Below, in pieces: positions 52,501-59,730 of a DNA stretch of 64,000 nucleotides. How positions within the stretch are numbered: position 1 is the first letter of the stretch; every line of letters starts with the position of its first letter. Location: NCBI GenBank assembly GCA_902775895.1, contig CACYNO010000002.1, positions 1 to 64,000 on the forward strand, in the 5' to 3' direction. The notes beneath the pieces were generated by a model. It worked only from the letters and a program-made list of their open reading frames with translations, ran no database searches and was not told where the DNA came from. The position numbers were made by a program, and so were the translations under genes. The stretch comes from an uncultured Lachnospiraceae bacterium. GTDB lineage: Bacteria > Bacillota > Clostridia > Lachnospirales > Lachnospiraceae.

Positions 52501-55500
52501 GTACCCGTCAAGGATGAACTGGTATCCCGGAATTGCCTTTTTGTACTCATTTCCGGCACTGTCAGTATATGTCAGGTAGCCCTGGAAGCCTACCGGCTCA
52601 TGGCCTCCGACATTTAATCCGTCTTCCCACTGCTTCTGGATCTCAACATCCGCGCTGTGATCGTATAACTCGCCGCCTTTACCGAATATTACGGTACCAT
52701 TGGAAGCTATACCACCACCGTTACGAGCATTATTATCCTTAATGTAGATTCCGTCTTTACCCCGGTCTGTATTATCATTTACGCTTGAATCTTTGGAATT
52801 ATATACATTATGTGCCGATCCGCCTGAATATAACTTGCCCCAGATAAGCGCCTCATCACTTCCTTCATATTTGAATTCCGAAGCCTGACCGTTTTTTGCG
52901 TCATTTAAGAGGACAAAACCGCCTTTATTAGCTAAAGCCGTTATGTCATCTCCCTCTTTTTCAGCCTCATTATTGTTAACTATAACGGAGTCATCGTAAT
53001 TTCCGTTAAGATATTGTATGGAAGCATATCCACCAAGGGCACAGAGCCACAGGCCACCTCCCTGTCCTGCAGAACCCCAGCGTCCGAAATCTCTCCAGTC
53101 ATGTGTACGATAACCGCCGGACGCATACTTTCCTTTACTCCAATCCGCCTTATTGCTTTCAACAACATTTCCGCTTGAATCTCTTGCAGCTCCTAAAGGA
53201 GATTTGTATGTATATGTAGTTGATCCATATACATATGTATCATTATTCGGATTGTCATTTAGTATTCTCTTCAGATAAGCATAGTCTTTAGGATCAGGAT
53301 TGTTCTTATCCACTCCTGATTTCGTTTCCTGATAAGCATGGTTATCTCCTATGTATCCTTTCGGTATATAAAGGGTATAAGTACGATCAGCATAATCACC
53401 CTCTACATAGATAGCACCACCGAGAACTCTTGAGTTGTTATTGGTGATCTGACCTTTTTCCAGTATAACGTCGTCTGAAATGACATTAATGGCACCACCA
53501 CGCTGGATAGCAGTATTGTTATCGATCACACCGCCGTGCATACCGAATTTAGCTTTGGCATTTTCTCTTTTTTTCTGTACATTGAACACTTCTGATGATA
53601 CATATACCGCACCACCTTTGTTCCATGTAAAGTTATCAACAATGGCAGGGTAAATACTGTCACCGTCATTTTCATCAGCCATTATAAACTCAGCAGTATC
53701 ATTAGCATGTGTAGGATTAATGTAAACCGCACCTGCATAATGAACACCCGTGTTGGCAGCAATGACACCACCGGTCATGGTTACCTTTGTTGTCTTTGCC
53801 TGGCTTTCATTTCCATCCGTCCTTACTATTATCGCACCGGACTCACCTTTATTCTCCCCGATGAATCCTCCGGTGATCGTATGACCGGTTCCGCCTCCGA
53901 AGATAATAGCACCCGCGGAGTTTCTGTTTAATGAATTATCCTTAAGTCTGTCTTTAATAACCTGGGCTTCACTCTTTGAATAATCTGAAGTAAAAACATC
54001 AGATGCGTAAGCTGCTGTATTCTTTCTGATCTCACCGCCTGTTATATTTACCGTACCGCCTGTTGTGTAAACAGCTCCTGCGGAATTATCACCATTCACA
54101 TCATTCTCAGTGATCATACCGTCGGCAAATGTAAATGTACCTGCACTTACATAAACCGGTGCCGTACCTGTAGGCGCTGTTCCATAAGCCGCTGTATCGT
54201 AGTCTCTTAATGTAGCACCGTCTATCTTGACTGTTCCGCCCCACTGACGAACGAAGAAACCAACGTTGTTATTGATCTCATCTTTTGACCAAGTGTGTGC
54301 AGTAGCATTGGCATATTTCTTTCCCTCAGGATTTCCCGGCTGTGCCTGTTGTCCTTCATCAACTACTTCATATGTTGGCGTTGTAAGATTCTCACAACGT
54401 GAATCGGTGTAAAGATCTGGAACCTGAGGTTTAGTCAATCCTCCGCCAAGTGTAATAAGATGCTTGTCATTATTACCCGGATTACGATCATCAGCAAAAT
54501 CAACAGAATACGAAGAATATGAACCCCTCATTTTGCCATCTCTGACAAATACATGAGCGCCCCAGGATGATGCACCATAAATCTTGGGGTCAAAATTTTC
54601 TGTATCCCAAGTCACTGCTTTGTCATTTGCATCATCTATTCCCCAAAACTCTTCAATCTTGTTGTCAAAACCTGTACTACTGGCACTAAACACAAGTGTA
54701 AAGCTGTTAGCATTTTGTAAATAGGTTACATATGGTCTCCCATATTTGTAATGACTCTTATATGGATGAGTGGATGTTTTAACACTCCACTTGGAGTGGT
54801 CCGTATTATATGCCCAATGATTCGGACCAACCCATATAGCTTCATATAGTGTATGTCCAGTCTGTGAACCAGTATACGTTCTTCCTTCTCCGGGTACGAT
54901 AGCTAAAGCCTTTCCTTCAGAGTTAAGTATACGGCTGTTAGCTGTATGTGCGTAAGTACCATCGTTTGCAAGTGACGGATCATCTTTGAATTTTAAAGAA
55001 CCGTCCGGATTCTTTTTCTGTCTTCCTACTATAGCTTCTGAATCATCATCACAAACCCAACCATACACGGCATCTGCTCCGGGAACGGGATCAACTGCAT
55101 CGATATTCCCTGACATACCGGACACATTACCTGACAAGGTAATATTATCCCCAAATGTAATATTACCTCCATCTTCAACCCTGAACATTGCCCCTTTCAT
55201 ATTAAGGTCATCTGCACGTACGATCTTTGCACCGTTCTTTGAAACCAGCTTTATCTTTACACCACTCGGGATCTTTATCTGTCTGTCCAAAACAAAACAG
55301 TCCAGAGCATTTCCGTTCGTAGAACCATCTATATATATATTTTCCTTACTGTTTTCGATAAGAATCTCAGTTACATGGTTACCGTATGTGTTTCTGAAAG
55401 AAGCATCCGTTTCTATATATTTAATGATATCTTCAAGCTGCTTGGCAGTCCTGACAACAGTCTTATTATCGATCCTGTCATTACCATACTCGTACAACGC

Positions 55501-55677
55501 ATGCGCAAAACAATATACCTGGTCCGCCGCTGCTACACTTTCCGGCGCAATAGAAGATATCGCCGGCCCTACCACAGACGCACCAAGCACACCCGCAAGC
55601 GCTGCTGCGAGTTTACCTTTCCAGTTACCCCTCTTCTTTTTTTCTTCAGGTTTCAAACTGAATTTCGTTGTTTCCAT
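46528..55677 (-). CDS. Giant LPXTG-anchored adhesin with internal thioester domain
   Basis: 3049 residues. A long YSIRK-less signal peptide lies at about 18-52 (WKGKLAAALAGVLGASVVGPA). About 90-1000 is a parallel beta-helix-like region (repeated ITGGEIRKNTA, GGAVYVSSE, GGGIASNGTVIFGKGGE elements). Then comes a series of CnaB/SpaA modules, starting at about 1010 (VEIQKQWEDG), 1800 (LQFTKKWEGDG), 2158 (VIRKTDKNGHDRSGAKFEL), 2274 (IEIVKKWDDNG) and 2626 (LTIQKVDESGDPMS). Between the last two sits a thioester domain: PAFCINYP (Cys 2418) and WITQCAVFEY (Gln 2514). The C-terminus has VELPNTGG (about 3006), a helix and RSRRKKN. Start ATG 55677 follows AGGAGG; the frame open to 55707 begins with GTG. 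It likely binds a host or microbial surface, covalently through the thioester. Confidence 0.9.
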   Translation of the reverse strand: METTKFSLKPEEKKKRGNWKGKLAAALAGVLGASVVGPAISSIAPESVAAADQVYCFAHALYEYGNDRIDNKTVVRTAKQLEDIIKYIETDASFRNTYGNHVTEILIENSKENIYIDGSTNGNALDCFVLDRQIKIPSGVKIKLVSKNGAKIVRADDLNMKGAMFRVEDGGNITFGDNITLSGNVSGMSGNIDAVDPVPGADAVYGWVCDDDSEAIVGRQKKNPDGSLKFKDDPSLANDGTYAHTANSRILNSEGKALAIVPGEGRTYTGSQTGHTLYEAIWVGPNHWAYNTDHSKWSVKTSTHPYKSHYKYGRPYVTYLQNANSFTLVFSASSTGFDNKIEEFWGIDDANDKAVTWDTENFDPKIYGASSWGAHVFVRDGKMRGSYSSYSVDFADDRNPGNNDKHLITLGGGLTKPQVPDLYTDSRCENLTTPTYEVVDEGQQAQPGNPEGKKYANATAHTWSKDEINNNVGFFVRQWGGTVKIDGATLRDYDTAAYGTAPTGTAPVYVSAGTFTFADGMITENDVNGDNSAGAVYTTGGTVNITGGEIRKNTAAYASDVFTSDYSKSEAQVIKDRLKDNSLNRNSAGAIIFGGGTGHTITGGFIGENKGESGAIIVRTDGNESQAKTTKVTMTGGVIAANTGVHYAGAVYINPTHANDTAEFIMADENDGDSIYPAIVDNFTWNKGGAVYVSSEVFNVQKKRENAKAKFGMHGGVIDNNTAIQRGGAINVISDDVILEKGQITNNNSRVLGGAIYVEGDYADRTYTLYIPKGYIGDNHAYQETKSGVDKNNPDPKDYAYLKRILNDNPNNDTYVYGSTTYTYKSPLGAARDSSGNVVESNKADWSKGKYASGGYRTHDWRDFGRWGSAGQGGGLWLCALGGYASIQYLNGNYDDSVIVNNNEAEKEGDDITALANKGGFVLLNDAKNGQASEFKYEGSDEALIWGKLYSGGSAHNVYNSKDSSVNDNTDRGKDGIYIKDNNARNGGGIASNGTVIFGKGGELYDHSADVEIQKQWEDGLNVGGHEPVGFQGYLTYTDSAGNEYKKAIPGYQFILDGYAENNDDQALMVYEKEPYKAKIALPYGDSHFTYTDANGNSHTVSVPAYVLTYGNNKTASSLDPIWSELASVSSGTKAKVKWNFTIEETPTGNYGITGLTNGNYILLKKADAGTDRDFNFTESDGSYSVPKKLGDLGITAINGLSENDYYFMKTVSASSGTINLVNYLNGTYYLLNSNKAAVTGHTDPIVLDFTEAKYVVDDKNLLPTDVTITNTYTEKKFTDRTGTNTIATLKKYNTGISGLKTGTLKNKKPEEFTVEKYVNKKVDETLPGFDSVFTYDILAYVPESAKTVEISDTLVEWLEFVDIDGNAQSSDKFNASKLVVNGASRPAELNDIPDNYGYKYYIYRKGNEKPSANNVAFADAEVKDSSNSIGFEDGGSYSRVTISDNDKFGMSNNKLNVDLSKLPAGEYVVVRCTGTGGGTNVYKEEVVKSFTIADASNHMFRVVYDSSAEDGNNHIGTGDGTGTVSKTNVFVKDLDTSIVNIDNKVISASIPVTADMEGKWIQLTFNARIKPEHYSDVENKIITEKAVQDLTPNRANVTYTTTGDYEIEGFASYNPDNGYYYRLYSLEYFDAWTSDRSGVTCRKSEITSGRLTDEILDKFGIENKYVYRTGRLPGPTSNEDGTGWAVGFNRNSGKFSNLPAGKYFLACWTGEHDDSRNSNYILDRCRVFEVGYENINWVEVGEGVTVEPFKTDIPVTGTNNAFHDGIGNRASYEVKYRGGITKSKKTNTVTVEPPTKALQFTKKWEGDGAAAPTNQTIINAFKNALSLKLGNETITDPGFTIERNGNEWTIRTKELPEFVYQNYTLSENLLYLKTSDTLNNNVKDFFKYYNVSYSNTATQSPNGLAAQIEKQLKDEYGNTKLHDNTIVIGKGVDRKILSVSDNLGGGDGHPGGGCRKANPADVTVVDTKLRTDYAQKGGLYVNDKYWGYNYTSDTGFGSTPKTVDVSLDLDSLHEGMYFDADFESADGKVKIYHIASSPDKATYSIYKEGYEGKDGKTLGSEMGADYKGGYPNGFVYNTKEFGGIDVAAGERDYGLYKEGVSVNDLTTAITSAGDYVIVSKNNAERVVRLSLRDEYTDGNLVDGGTIYNTKKLHKVVIRKTDKNGHDRSGAKFELRRNNASGSEIFMGINGAYHTSGDVLEPGTYYIKETNPPKGYYNKDNQGNDVTIEFTFKVNNDGSISDISNTFNGKVSIDSDNSFVINVQNDTITTEIEIVKKWDDNGVVRERPDSITITIESDEYGEAGQFSDYKQHTINKPSLDSDTWTDTITGLPKYIYDDNGEVDRAINYRIREENVSGFINTSTQMVSGSVTNVTSSTVDNTTYYASSKYDASNGGYIGSQVHYLETSRGSGITRPAFCINYPVQGPNVYSNQYYYNPIEYKKILVQNGTDLQNYIVNNNYITSGSIRLGNEDTATLYKRLIAISLWGYGSGTETSKNFKNEFGISDEEFIWITQCAVFEYSDWYGDYNNKNFREKKQRVFALDARNDAARPNKGRLHEAYRAFISRIHDANLDEVAKDKHLYLYIPQSTNNLYKYQNLIGVGDNQYEVTRSKVTITNEPLADLTIQKVDESGDPMSINKVSDDKYAEFKLVQASDAENAKRAAETSGYPSVWVEGAKYKFEGVTAGTYWLVETKAPKYYTIGEPVKVIVSGGDSTGDLDSDDNSDDENQNGQNTDGTEDKTYSALVHTQGKRNVALTGYEVSEYDTFKNAEDGNEVWTVNEHSELTYTDSEGYTRILVIGKTMYDKYPMHNAHAAKAEWDEGGYKYQDYYEDTAHSSAYSHKSILGEKASWQYSNGKLLLNRYNDTIYMSGMEYVINTMTGYDDGYQVDPYDLGHTTLQGTLDASEAANVIIQTWSSDENKWVPVNVLTDGMQCRILLEKGTGLVPTTSGGSSNTGGGSNTGNSSNSKTQLSVQLDSEAVASGRVRKVSFNRYGFHFSYKNEPIAVELPNTGGSGTLWIFLIGAGAVAAAITGLAVRSRRKKNIDDNVA

Positions 55678-55699
55678 CGTTTGAATTTCCTCCTTGAAT

Positions 55700-55727
55700 G
55701 TTTCCACGTTCCCAAATCCGTGGAAAC
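55700..55727 (-). promoter_or_regulatory. Hairpin just upstream of the adhesin ribosome binding site
   Basis: A perfect 8-bp stem GTTTCCAC/GTGGAAAC with a 12-nt loop ends about 9 nt before the AGGAGG (55685-55690). It is not a terminator. It could modulate access to the ribosome binding site. Confidence 0.55.
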
Positions 55728-55839
55728 ATGAGCATTACCTAATCCTAAATATTACTAACTATTATTGTTGCTATAAGGAAGGTCAAGGTACTCGTAAGAC
55801 GCCAAAAAAGCCCATTATGAGCCCTTTCCCTTTTTGATA

Positions 55840-55957
55840 TCGTACTGATTTGGTATGACTTAACGTCACTTTCCTACAGTACTTTTAATATCGCATAAGT
55901 TCGGTTTGATATCAAACCAATAAAAATAAGGTCTGCGATGTAGCGTGCAGAGCCTTT
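55840..55957 (-). promoter_or_regulatory. Regulatory motifs in the adhesin leader
   Basis: Three elements lie in the long leader. (1) 55931-55957 matches the leader hairpin motif of the minor pilin (CTGCGATGTAGCGTGCAG). (2) 55903-55918 is a perfect 16-bp palindrome, GGTTTGATATCAAACC. (3) 55839-55859 (ATCGTAC-TGATTTG-GTATGAC) resembles the palindrome in the Rrf2 promoter, with identical spacing and 12 of 14 matching arm bases. The rest of 55678-56043 holds no gene. Confidence 0.5.
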
Positions 55958-56043
55958 ATAGACTTGCCTTATATCCTTTAAATACGGGCTTTGTTGCGAT
56001 ATTATTTATCAAACTTTTCCCTATTTATTCCTTTTTCGAGGAA

Positions 56044-56073
56044 ATTATAACTTACCTGTTATTATTATGTCAA
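56044..56073 (-). promoter_or_regulatory. Promoter of the giant adhesin
   Basis: On the minus strand, a perfect TTGACA (56068-56073) and a perfect TATAAT (56044-56049) with an 18-bp spacer. Transcription would start near 56037, leaving a leader of about 360 nt before the ATG. Confidence 0.8.
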
Positions 56074-56118
56074 TACTTGTTGTGATTTTTTTGTGAACTT
56101 TTTCCTGGCGCACAATTT

Positions 56119-56290
56119 TTAATACAGTTCTTCAATATCCGTGATTAACTCGTGCACCGGATAATCTTTTTCATTTCTTGTAACCAGTTTTACATTAAGA
56201 CATCTTGCAACATCAAAAAACTTTCTGTCGTCTTCATCTTTCATTTCCGCAAATGCCTCTCATCACATCTCTCATTAGACTTCTGGCTTT
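56119..56290 (-). pseudogene. Remnant of a PIN-domain toxin (VapC-like)
   Basis: A frame of about 43 codons ends at 56119 and reads EMKDEDDRKFFDVARCLN followed by VKLVTRNEKDYP and ELITDIEELY. This is the C-terminal part of a PIN-domain ribonuclease (the DEDDRKF motif holds active-site acids, and LVTRNEKDYP is the usual fifth-strand segment). The upstream part is out of frame and interrupted by stops, and the N-terminal catalytic aspartate is not visible. Upstream, around 56330-56400, a short frame (ERKVSLNKFHLDIPAGE) may be left from a partner antitoxin. Function lost. Confidence 0.65.
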
Positions 56291-56458
56291 AGACGAAGGA
56301 TTGCCTGATTTTATGGCGTTAACAATCTTCTCCTGCCGGTATATCCAAATGAAACTTGTTTAAACTAACTTTTCTTTCTGTTTTCAATATAAAATCATCC
56401 TTTCTTAAATACTTTAATAGTGAAAATTTTTTTCAACAAAAAGTTGGATACTATGTGG

Positions 56459-56488
56459 CGAATGCCACTTTTGATACGGCGAATGCCG
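56459..56488 (+). repeat. 30-bp CGAATGCC repeat, copy 1
   Basis: CGAATGCCACTTTTGATACGGCGAATGCCG: the octamer CGAATGCC occurs twice in direct orientation 21 bp apart. The same 30 bp, with one difference, occurs inverted at 61843-61872. Located beside the PIN remnant. Confidence 0.75.
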
Positions 56489-56608
56489 TGGAATTTAGTA
56501 TATCATAAATAAATATTCTTGTCTATAAAAATCATCAAAAACACCACTCTATACCCGGCGCGGGGCTCCGCAGGGATCCACCGGTGTAAAACGGTAGCAG
56601 CCCGTGCG

Positions 56609-56814
56609 AAAAAACCAGCTCCCGTGTTTACTTTTCCGAACATTAGAAACCGGGTCAAAGAATTAAGGCAGGTGAAATCGTTATACAAAGGGCAAGCATA
56701 GTTGCGAAGCAACATTTATGCTTGTTCTTTGTGTTTATAACGATTCGCCTGCCTGTCAATTCTTTAGGGCCGGGTTCTACAGTTTGGAAAGGTAAATCAC
56801 GGGAGCTGTTTTTT
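56609..56814. repeat. Long hairpin repeat, family I, copy D
   Basis: A foldback of about 206 bp, from AACCAGCTCCCGTG to CACGGGAGCTGTT, with the apex GTTGC-GAA-GCAAC. Left arm TTTCCGAACATTAGAAACCGGG; right arm (complemented) TTTCCAAACTGTAGAACCCGG: the same left/right contrast as in copies B and C. It ends about 40 bp from the first parS site and 55 bp from the stop codon of the hydrolase gene, so it may be that gene's terminator. Confidence 0.85.
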
Positions 56815-56851
56815 CATAACGGTAAACAACGCCTGTTATTACAATCCGGAA

Positions 56852-56867
56852 TGTTTCACGTGAAACA
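56852..56867. promoter_or_regulatory. parS site 1
   Basis: TGTTTCACGTGAAACA, a perfect 16-bp match to the conserved bacterial parS sequence bound by ParB/Spo0J. It lies one base beyond the stop codon of the hydrolase gene. Confidence 0.97.
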
Positions 56868-56868
56868 T

Positions 56869-57816
56869 TTACAAAATATCGCCAACTATAGCCAAAAAAC
56901 CTGACGGATCCTGCATATAAGGCATATGACCCGCTCCGGGCATTTCATATATTTTTATATCCTTATTGATCTTACGATACTCTGAAGCCGTTTTCTTTCG
57001 GGCCGCGTCTTCAGTGTCAGTAATTATACTTACACCTTCAAGATCTTTAAGGCTTTTCCTGATATCAACATAAACAAATCCGCTCTTTATACTGTTAAAC
57101 AGATATTTCCCGCCGGATCCGCCTATATGAGCACTTTCACAGAAAGCTTTAGATGTTTCACGTGAAACATCTTTGACGGAATCGCCTGACAGACTATTTG
57201 TAAAAAGCCTGTATCCTGAGGGAGAAGCAGCCATATTGTAAAGAAAAGTCCCTGTTACAGGGAGGTTTCGGATGTCTTTTATAAAAGAATCCTTCCACGT
57301 AGGTTGTGAGGTCAGGCTGTGAATGGAAACTGGGTCTGCAATAATGATCTTTCCGATCTTATCGCAGAAGTTCCTTTTTGCCATTATTCCGTAGGCTCCG
57401 GAAAGGCCGGATGCTATTATGTCTGTCACTTCACCTATTACCTCATTTATAAACAGATATATAACCTGCACAAAAGTAAATGCTGTATAAGTCATTTCAG
57501 GCTTATCGGAATGCCCGCACCCCGGAAAATCTATGGCATAAACAGTGTGTTTTTCGGAAAGTTTGTCTATTATCTTTGAAAACTCATAACATGAACCGTA
57601 TGCGGAAAGACTGTGTAAAAGCAGTAATGGCCTGCCTTCCCCGCGTTTTATATAATTGATCTTACCCTGGGCATACCTCCAGGAGAACGCCTTATATTCG
57701 TAAGTTTTATTAACGGAAGTATATTTTTTTCTCAGATATTTGTTGGCAGCCGCAAGAGCTGCAACAGAAACGCCTCCTGCCAGGCCGGTTTTTATTAATT
57801 TTGAGGTCAAAGACAT
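56869..57816 (-). CDS. Alpha/beta-hydrolase fold protein
   Basis: A 315-residue hydrolase. It begins with a hydrophobic segment (about residues 10-25, GLAGGVSVAALAAANKYL) that may anchor it in the membrane. The fold marks are PLLLLHSLSAYGS (oxyanion HG-like), YAIDFPGCGHSDKP, and a C-terminal MPGAGHMPYMQ with the catalytic histidine. The nucleophile elbow is ASGLSGAYGI, where the expected G-x-S-x-G reads G-L-S-G-A, a slight deviation. Substrate unknown. The gene contains a parS site within its coding sequence. I chose ATG 57816; GTG 57828 is the alternative. Divergent from parA. Confidence 0.82.
   Translation of the reverse strand: MSLTSKLIKTGLAGGVSVAALAAANKYLRKKYTSVNKTYEYKAFSWRYAQGKINYIKRGEGRPLLLLHSLSAYGSCYEFSKIIDKLSEKHTVYAIDFPGCGHSDKPEMTYTAFTFVQVIYLFINEVIGEVTDIIASGLSGAYGIMAKRNFCDKIGKIIIADPVSIHSLTSQPTWKDSFIKDIRNLPVTGTFLYNMAASPSGYRLFTNSLSGDSVKDVSRETSKAFCESAHIGGSGGKYLFNSIKSGFVYVDIRKSLKDLEGVSIITDTEDAARKKTASEYRKINKDIKIYEMPGAGHMPYMQDPSGFLAIVGDIL
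57154..57169. promoter_or_regulatory. parS site 2, inside the hydrolase gene
   Basis: A perfect TGTTTCACGTGAAACA inside the coding sequence of the hydrolase; it is read there as amino acids DVSRETS. Such intragenic parS sites are common near Firmicute origins. Confidence 0.97.
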
Positions 57817-57930
57817 GCTCCGCACCACCTTTCCGTGTCTCTATTATCCCATTATAAGGCGTAACCGCCATTTATACAACATATATCTTGTGTGGTTTTA
57901 TTTATTTAATAATGTTATAATTGCTCTAAA

Positions 57931-57946
57931 CGTTTCACGTGAAACA
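57931..57946. promoter_or_regulatory. parS site 3, upstream of parA
   Basis: CGTTTCACGTGAAACA, 15 of 16 bases of the parS consensus, 36 bp before the parA start. Binding of ParB here could both load the partition complex and affect parAB transcription. Confidence 0.93.
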
Positions 57947-57981
57947 TTTGCCCGAACGGGTTGTTTATAAAGGAGATTTTT

Positions 57982-58749
57982 ATGGGAAATAACGTATTTG
58001 CCATTGCAAACCAAAAAGGAGGCGTCGGAAAGACCACTACCACCGTTAATCTGGCTGCATGTGTGGCTGACAGAGGCAAAAAAGTGCTTCTTATAGACGT
58101 GGATCCCCAGGGGAACGCCACATCAGGCGTGGGGATAGACAAAGCGACAACCCCAAATACTATTTATGAAATGATGCTGGGCGGTCTGAAGGCAGATGAA
58201 GTTATACAAAAGGATATTTTTAAGAATCTTGATGTTATCCCTGCAAATGTGGATTTTGCCGGAGCAGAGATTGAGCTTATAGATATAAAAAACCGTGAAT
58301 ATGTACTGCAGGATAAGATAAAGAAGATAATCCCCAGATACGACTATGTGTTTATGGACTGCCCTCCCTCACTGAACATGATGACCATTAACGCAATGGC
58401 CGTGGCTGATTCAGTGCTTGTCCCGCTTCAGTGCGAATATTATGCTTTGGAGGGACTTACACAGCTTATAAGGACAGTCGACCTGATCAGAAAGAAGATA
58501 AATAAGGAACTTAAAATAGATGGCATAATCTTTACCATGGCGGATATGAGGACTAATCTTACGGATGACGTTATTAAAAACGTCAGAGAAAATGTGGATA
58601 TCAGGGTGTACGAGACTGTTATACCGAGAAATGTCCGACTGGCCGAGGCTCCAAGCCACGGATTGCCTATAAATCTGTATGACGTTACCTCAAAAGGCGC
58701 GCATAAGTATAAACAACTTGCAAATGAATTTTTAAAGCTTCATGAATAA
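57982..58749 (+). CDS. parA: Chromosome-partition ATPase ParA (Soj)
   Basis: A 255-residue Walker-type ATPase that, with ParB and parS, segregates the origin and influences replication initiation. The deviant Walker A is QKGGVGKTT (residues 11-19) with the signature lysine; Walker A' is LLIDVDPQGNATSG and Walker B YVFMDCPPSL. The size is that of the short Soj type without an N-terminal HTH. I chose ATG 57982, with AAAGGAG upstream, over TTG 57961. It forms an operon with parB (17-bp gap) and serS. Confidence 0.96.
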   Translation: MGNNVFAIANQKGGVGKTTTTVNLAACVADRGKKVLLIDVDPQGNATSGVGIDKATTPNTIYEMMLGGLKADEVIQKDIFKNLDVIPANVDFAGAEIELIDIKNREYVLQDKIKKIIPRYDYVFMDCPPSLNMMTINAMAVADSVLVPLQCEYYALEGLTQLIRTVDLIRKKINKELKIDGIIFTMADMRTNLTDDVIKNVRENVDIRVYETVIPRNVRLAEAPSHGLPINLYDVTSKGAHKYKQLANEFLKLHE

Positions 58750-58766
58750 AGCGGAAAGGATCTATC

Positions 58767-59717
58767 ATGGCTGCAAGAAAAGGTTTAGGCAGAGGGATTG
58801 GTGCACTTATCCCCGGTTCTGCCGATAATAGCAAAGATGAAGAAAAGAAAGCAAAGATAAAAGAAGAAAAAAAGACTGTAAAGGCAGATAATAGTGCATC
58901 TGAGGCTGTTTTAAACGAAAATGACGGAGGGGAGATAATTGTCAAGACCAATCTTATTGAGCCTAACAAGGATCAGCCCCGAAAGGATTTTGACATAGAG
59001 CTTCTGAGGGAGCTTGCTGACTCGATCCAGGAAGTGGGCATCCTTCAGCCTATCATAGTCAGGAAAAAAGATGACAAATATTATGAGATAATCGCAGGTG
59101 AACGTCGTTGGAGAGCTGCAAAGCTTGCCAAATTAAAAGAAGTTCCCGTGATAATAAGGGACTTCACTCCCGAAGAGGTTATGGAGGCTGCTCTTATCGA
59201 AAACATCCAGCGTCAGGACTTAAATCCCATCGAGGAAGCAAAGGCCTTTGAGAATCTTATTAATGAGTATAAGATGACCCAGGAGGATGTGGCAAAGAAA
59301 GTATCAAAGTCAAGAGCGCAGATCAGCAATATCATAAGGCTTTTGAAGCTTGATGACCAGATGCAGGCCCTTGTGGTGTCCGGAGAACTATCTACGGGAC
59401 ACGCCAGAGCGCTTTTGGCACTGGGAAATCCCAAGGATGTACATGATGTGGCAAAGACCATTATTGATAACGATCTAAGTGTTCGCGAAACCGAAAAACT
59501 TATACAGAGCATGCTTGATAAACCGGAAAAACAAACGGCCAAAAAGAACCTGAACCCTGCAATGGAGCTGGTTTACAGGGAAATGGAAAAGAAGCTTGAG
59601 AAGTCCATAGGAAGCCCGGTGAATATAAAGAGCCGTGACGGAAAGAAAGGCTCTATTGTTATAGACTACTTCTCACAGGAAGAACTTGAACGACTGATTG
59701 ATAAACTCGGAGAATAA
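58767..59717 (+). CDS. parB: Chromosome-partition protein ParB (Spo0J)
   Basis: A 316-residue CTP-dependent DNA clamp that loads at parS. N-terminus RKGLGRGIGALIPG stimulates ParA; a charged linker follows (about 25-65). The CTP-binding domain carries IIAGERRWRAAKLA (about 110-123), and the parS-binding HTH is TQEDVAKKVSKSRAQISNI (about 171-189). The C-terminus is a dimerisation region. Three parS sites lie within 2 kb upstream. Cotranscribed with parA and probably serS. Confidence 0.96.
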   Translation: MAARKGLGRGIGALIPGSADNSKDEEKKAKIKEEKKTVKADNSASEAVLNENDGGEIIVKTNLIEPNKDQPRKDFDIELLRELADSIQEVGILQPIIVRKKDDKYYEIIAGERRWRAAKLAKLKEVPVIIRDFTPEEVMEAALIENIQRQDLNPIEEAKAFENLINEYKMTQEDVAKKVSKSRAQISNIIRLLKLDDQMQALVVSGELSTGHARALLALGNPKDVHDVAKTIIDNDLSVRETEKLIQSMLDKPEKQTAKKNLNPAMELVYREMEKKLEKSIGSPVNIKSRDGKKGSIVIDYFSQEELERLIDKLGE

Positions 59718-59730
59718 AGGAGAATACATA

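Noticed and set aside
46528-55677. Long plus-strand open frames opposite the giant adhesin (for example near 54986-55684)
   Set aside because: Repetitive Gly/Thr/Asn codons keep the opposite strand open; these frames lack ribosome binding sites and recognisable domains.
55678-56037. c-di-GMP riboswitch in the adhesin or pilin leaders
   Set aside because: These riboswitches control adhesins and pili in Clostridia, so I looked for their GEMM-I and type II sequence signatures; none was found.
57931-57946. Replication origin (dnaA boxes) in this window
   Set aside because: parS sites and parAB show that the origin is near, but I saw no cluster of DnaA boxes and no dnaA or rpmH gene.
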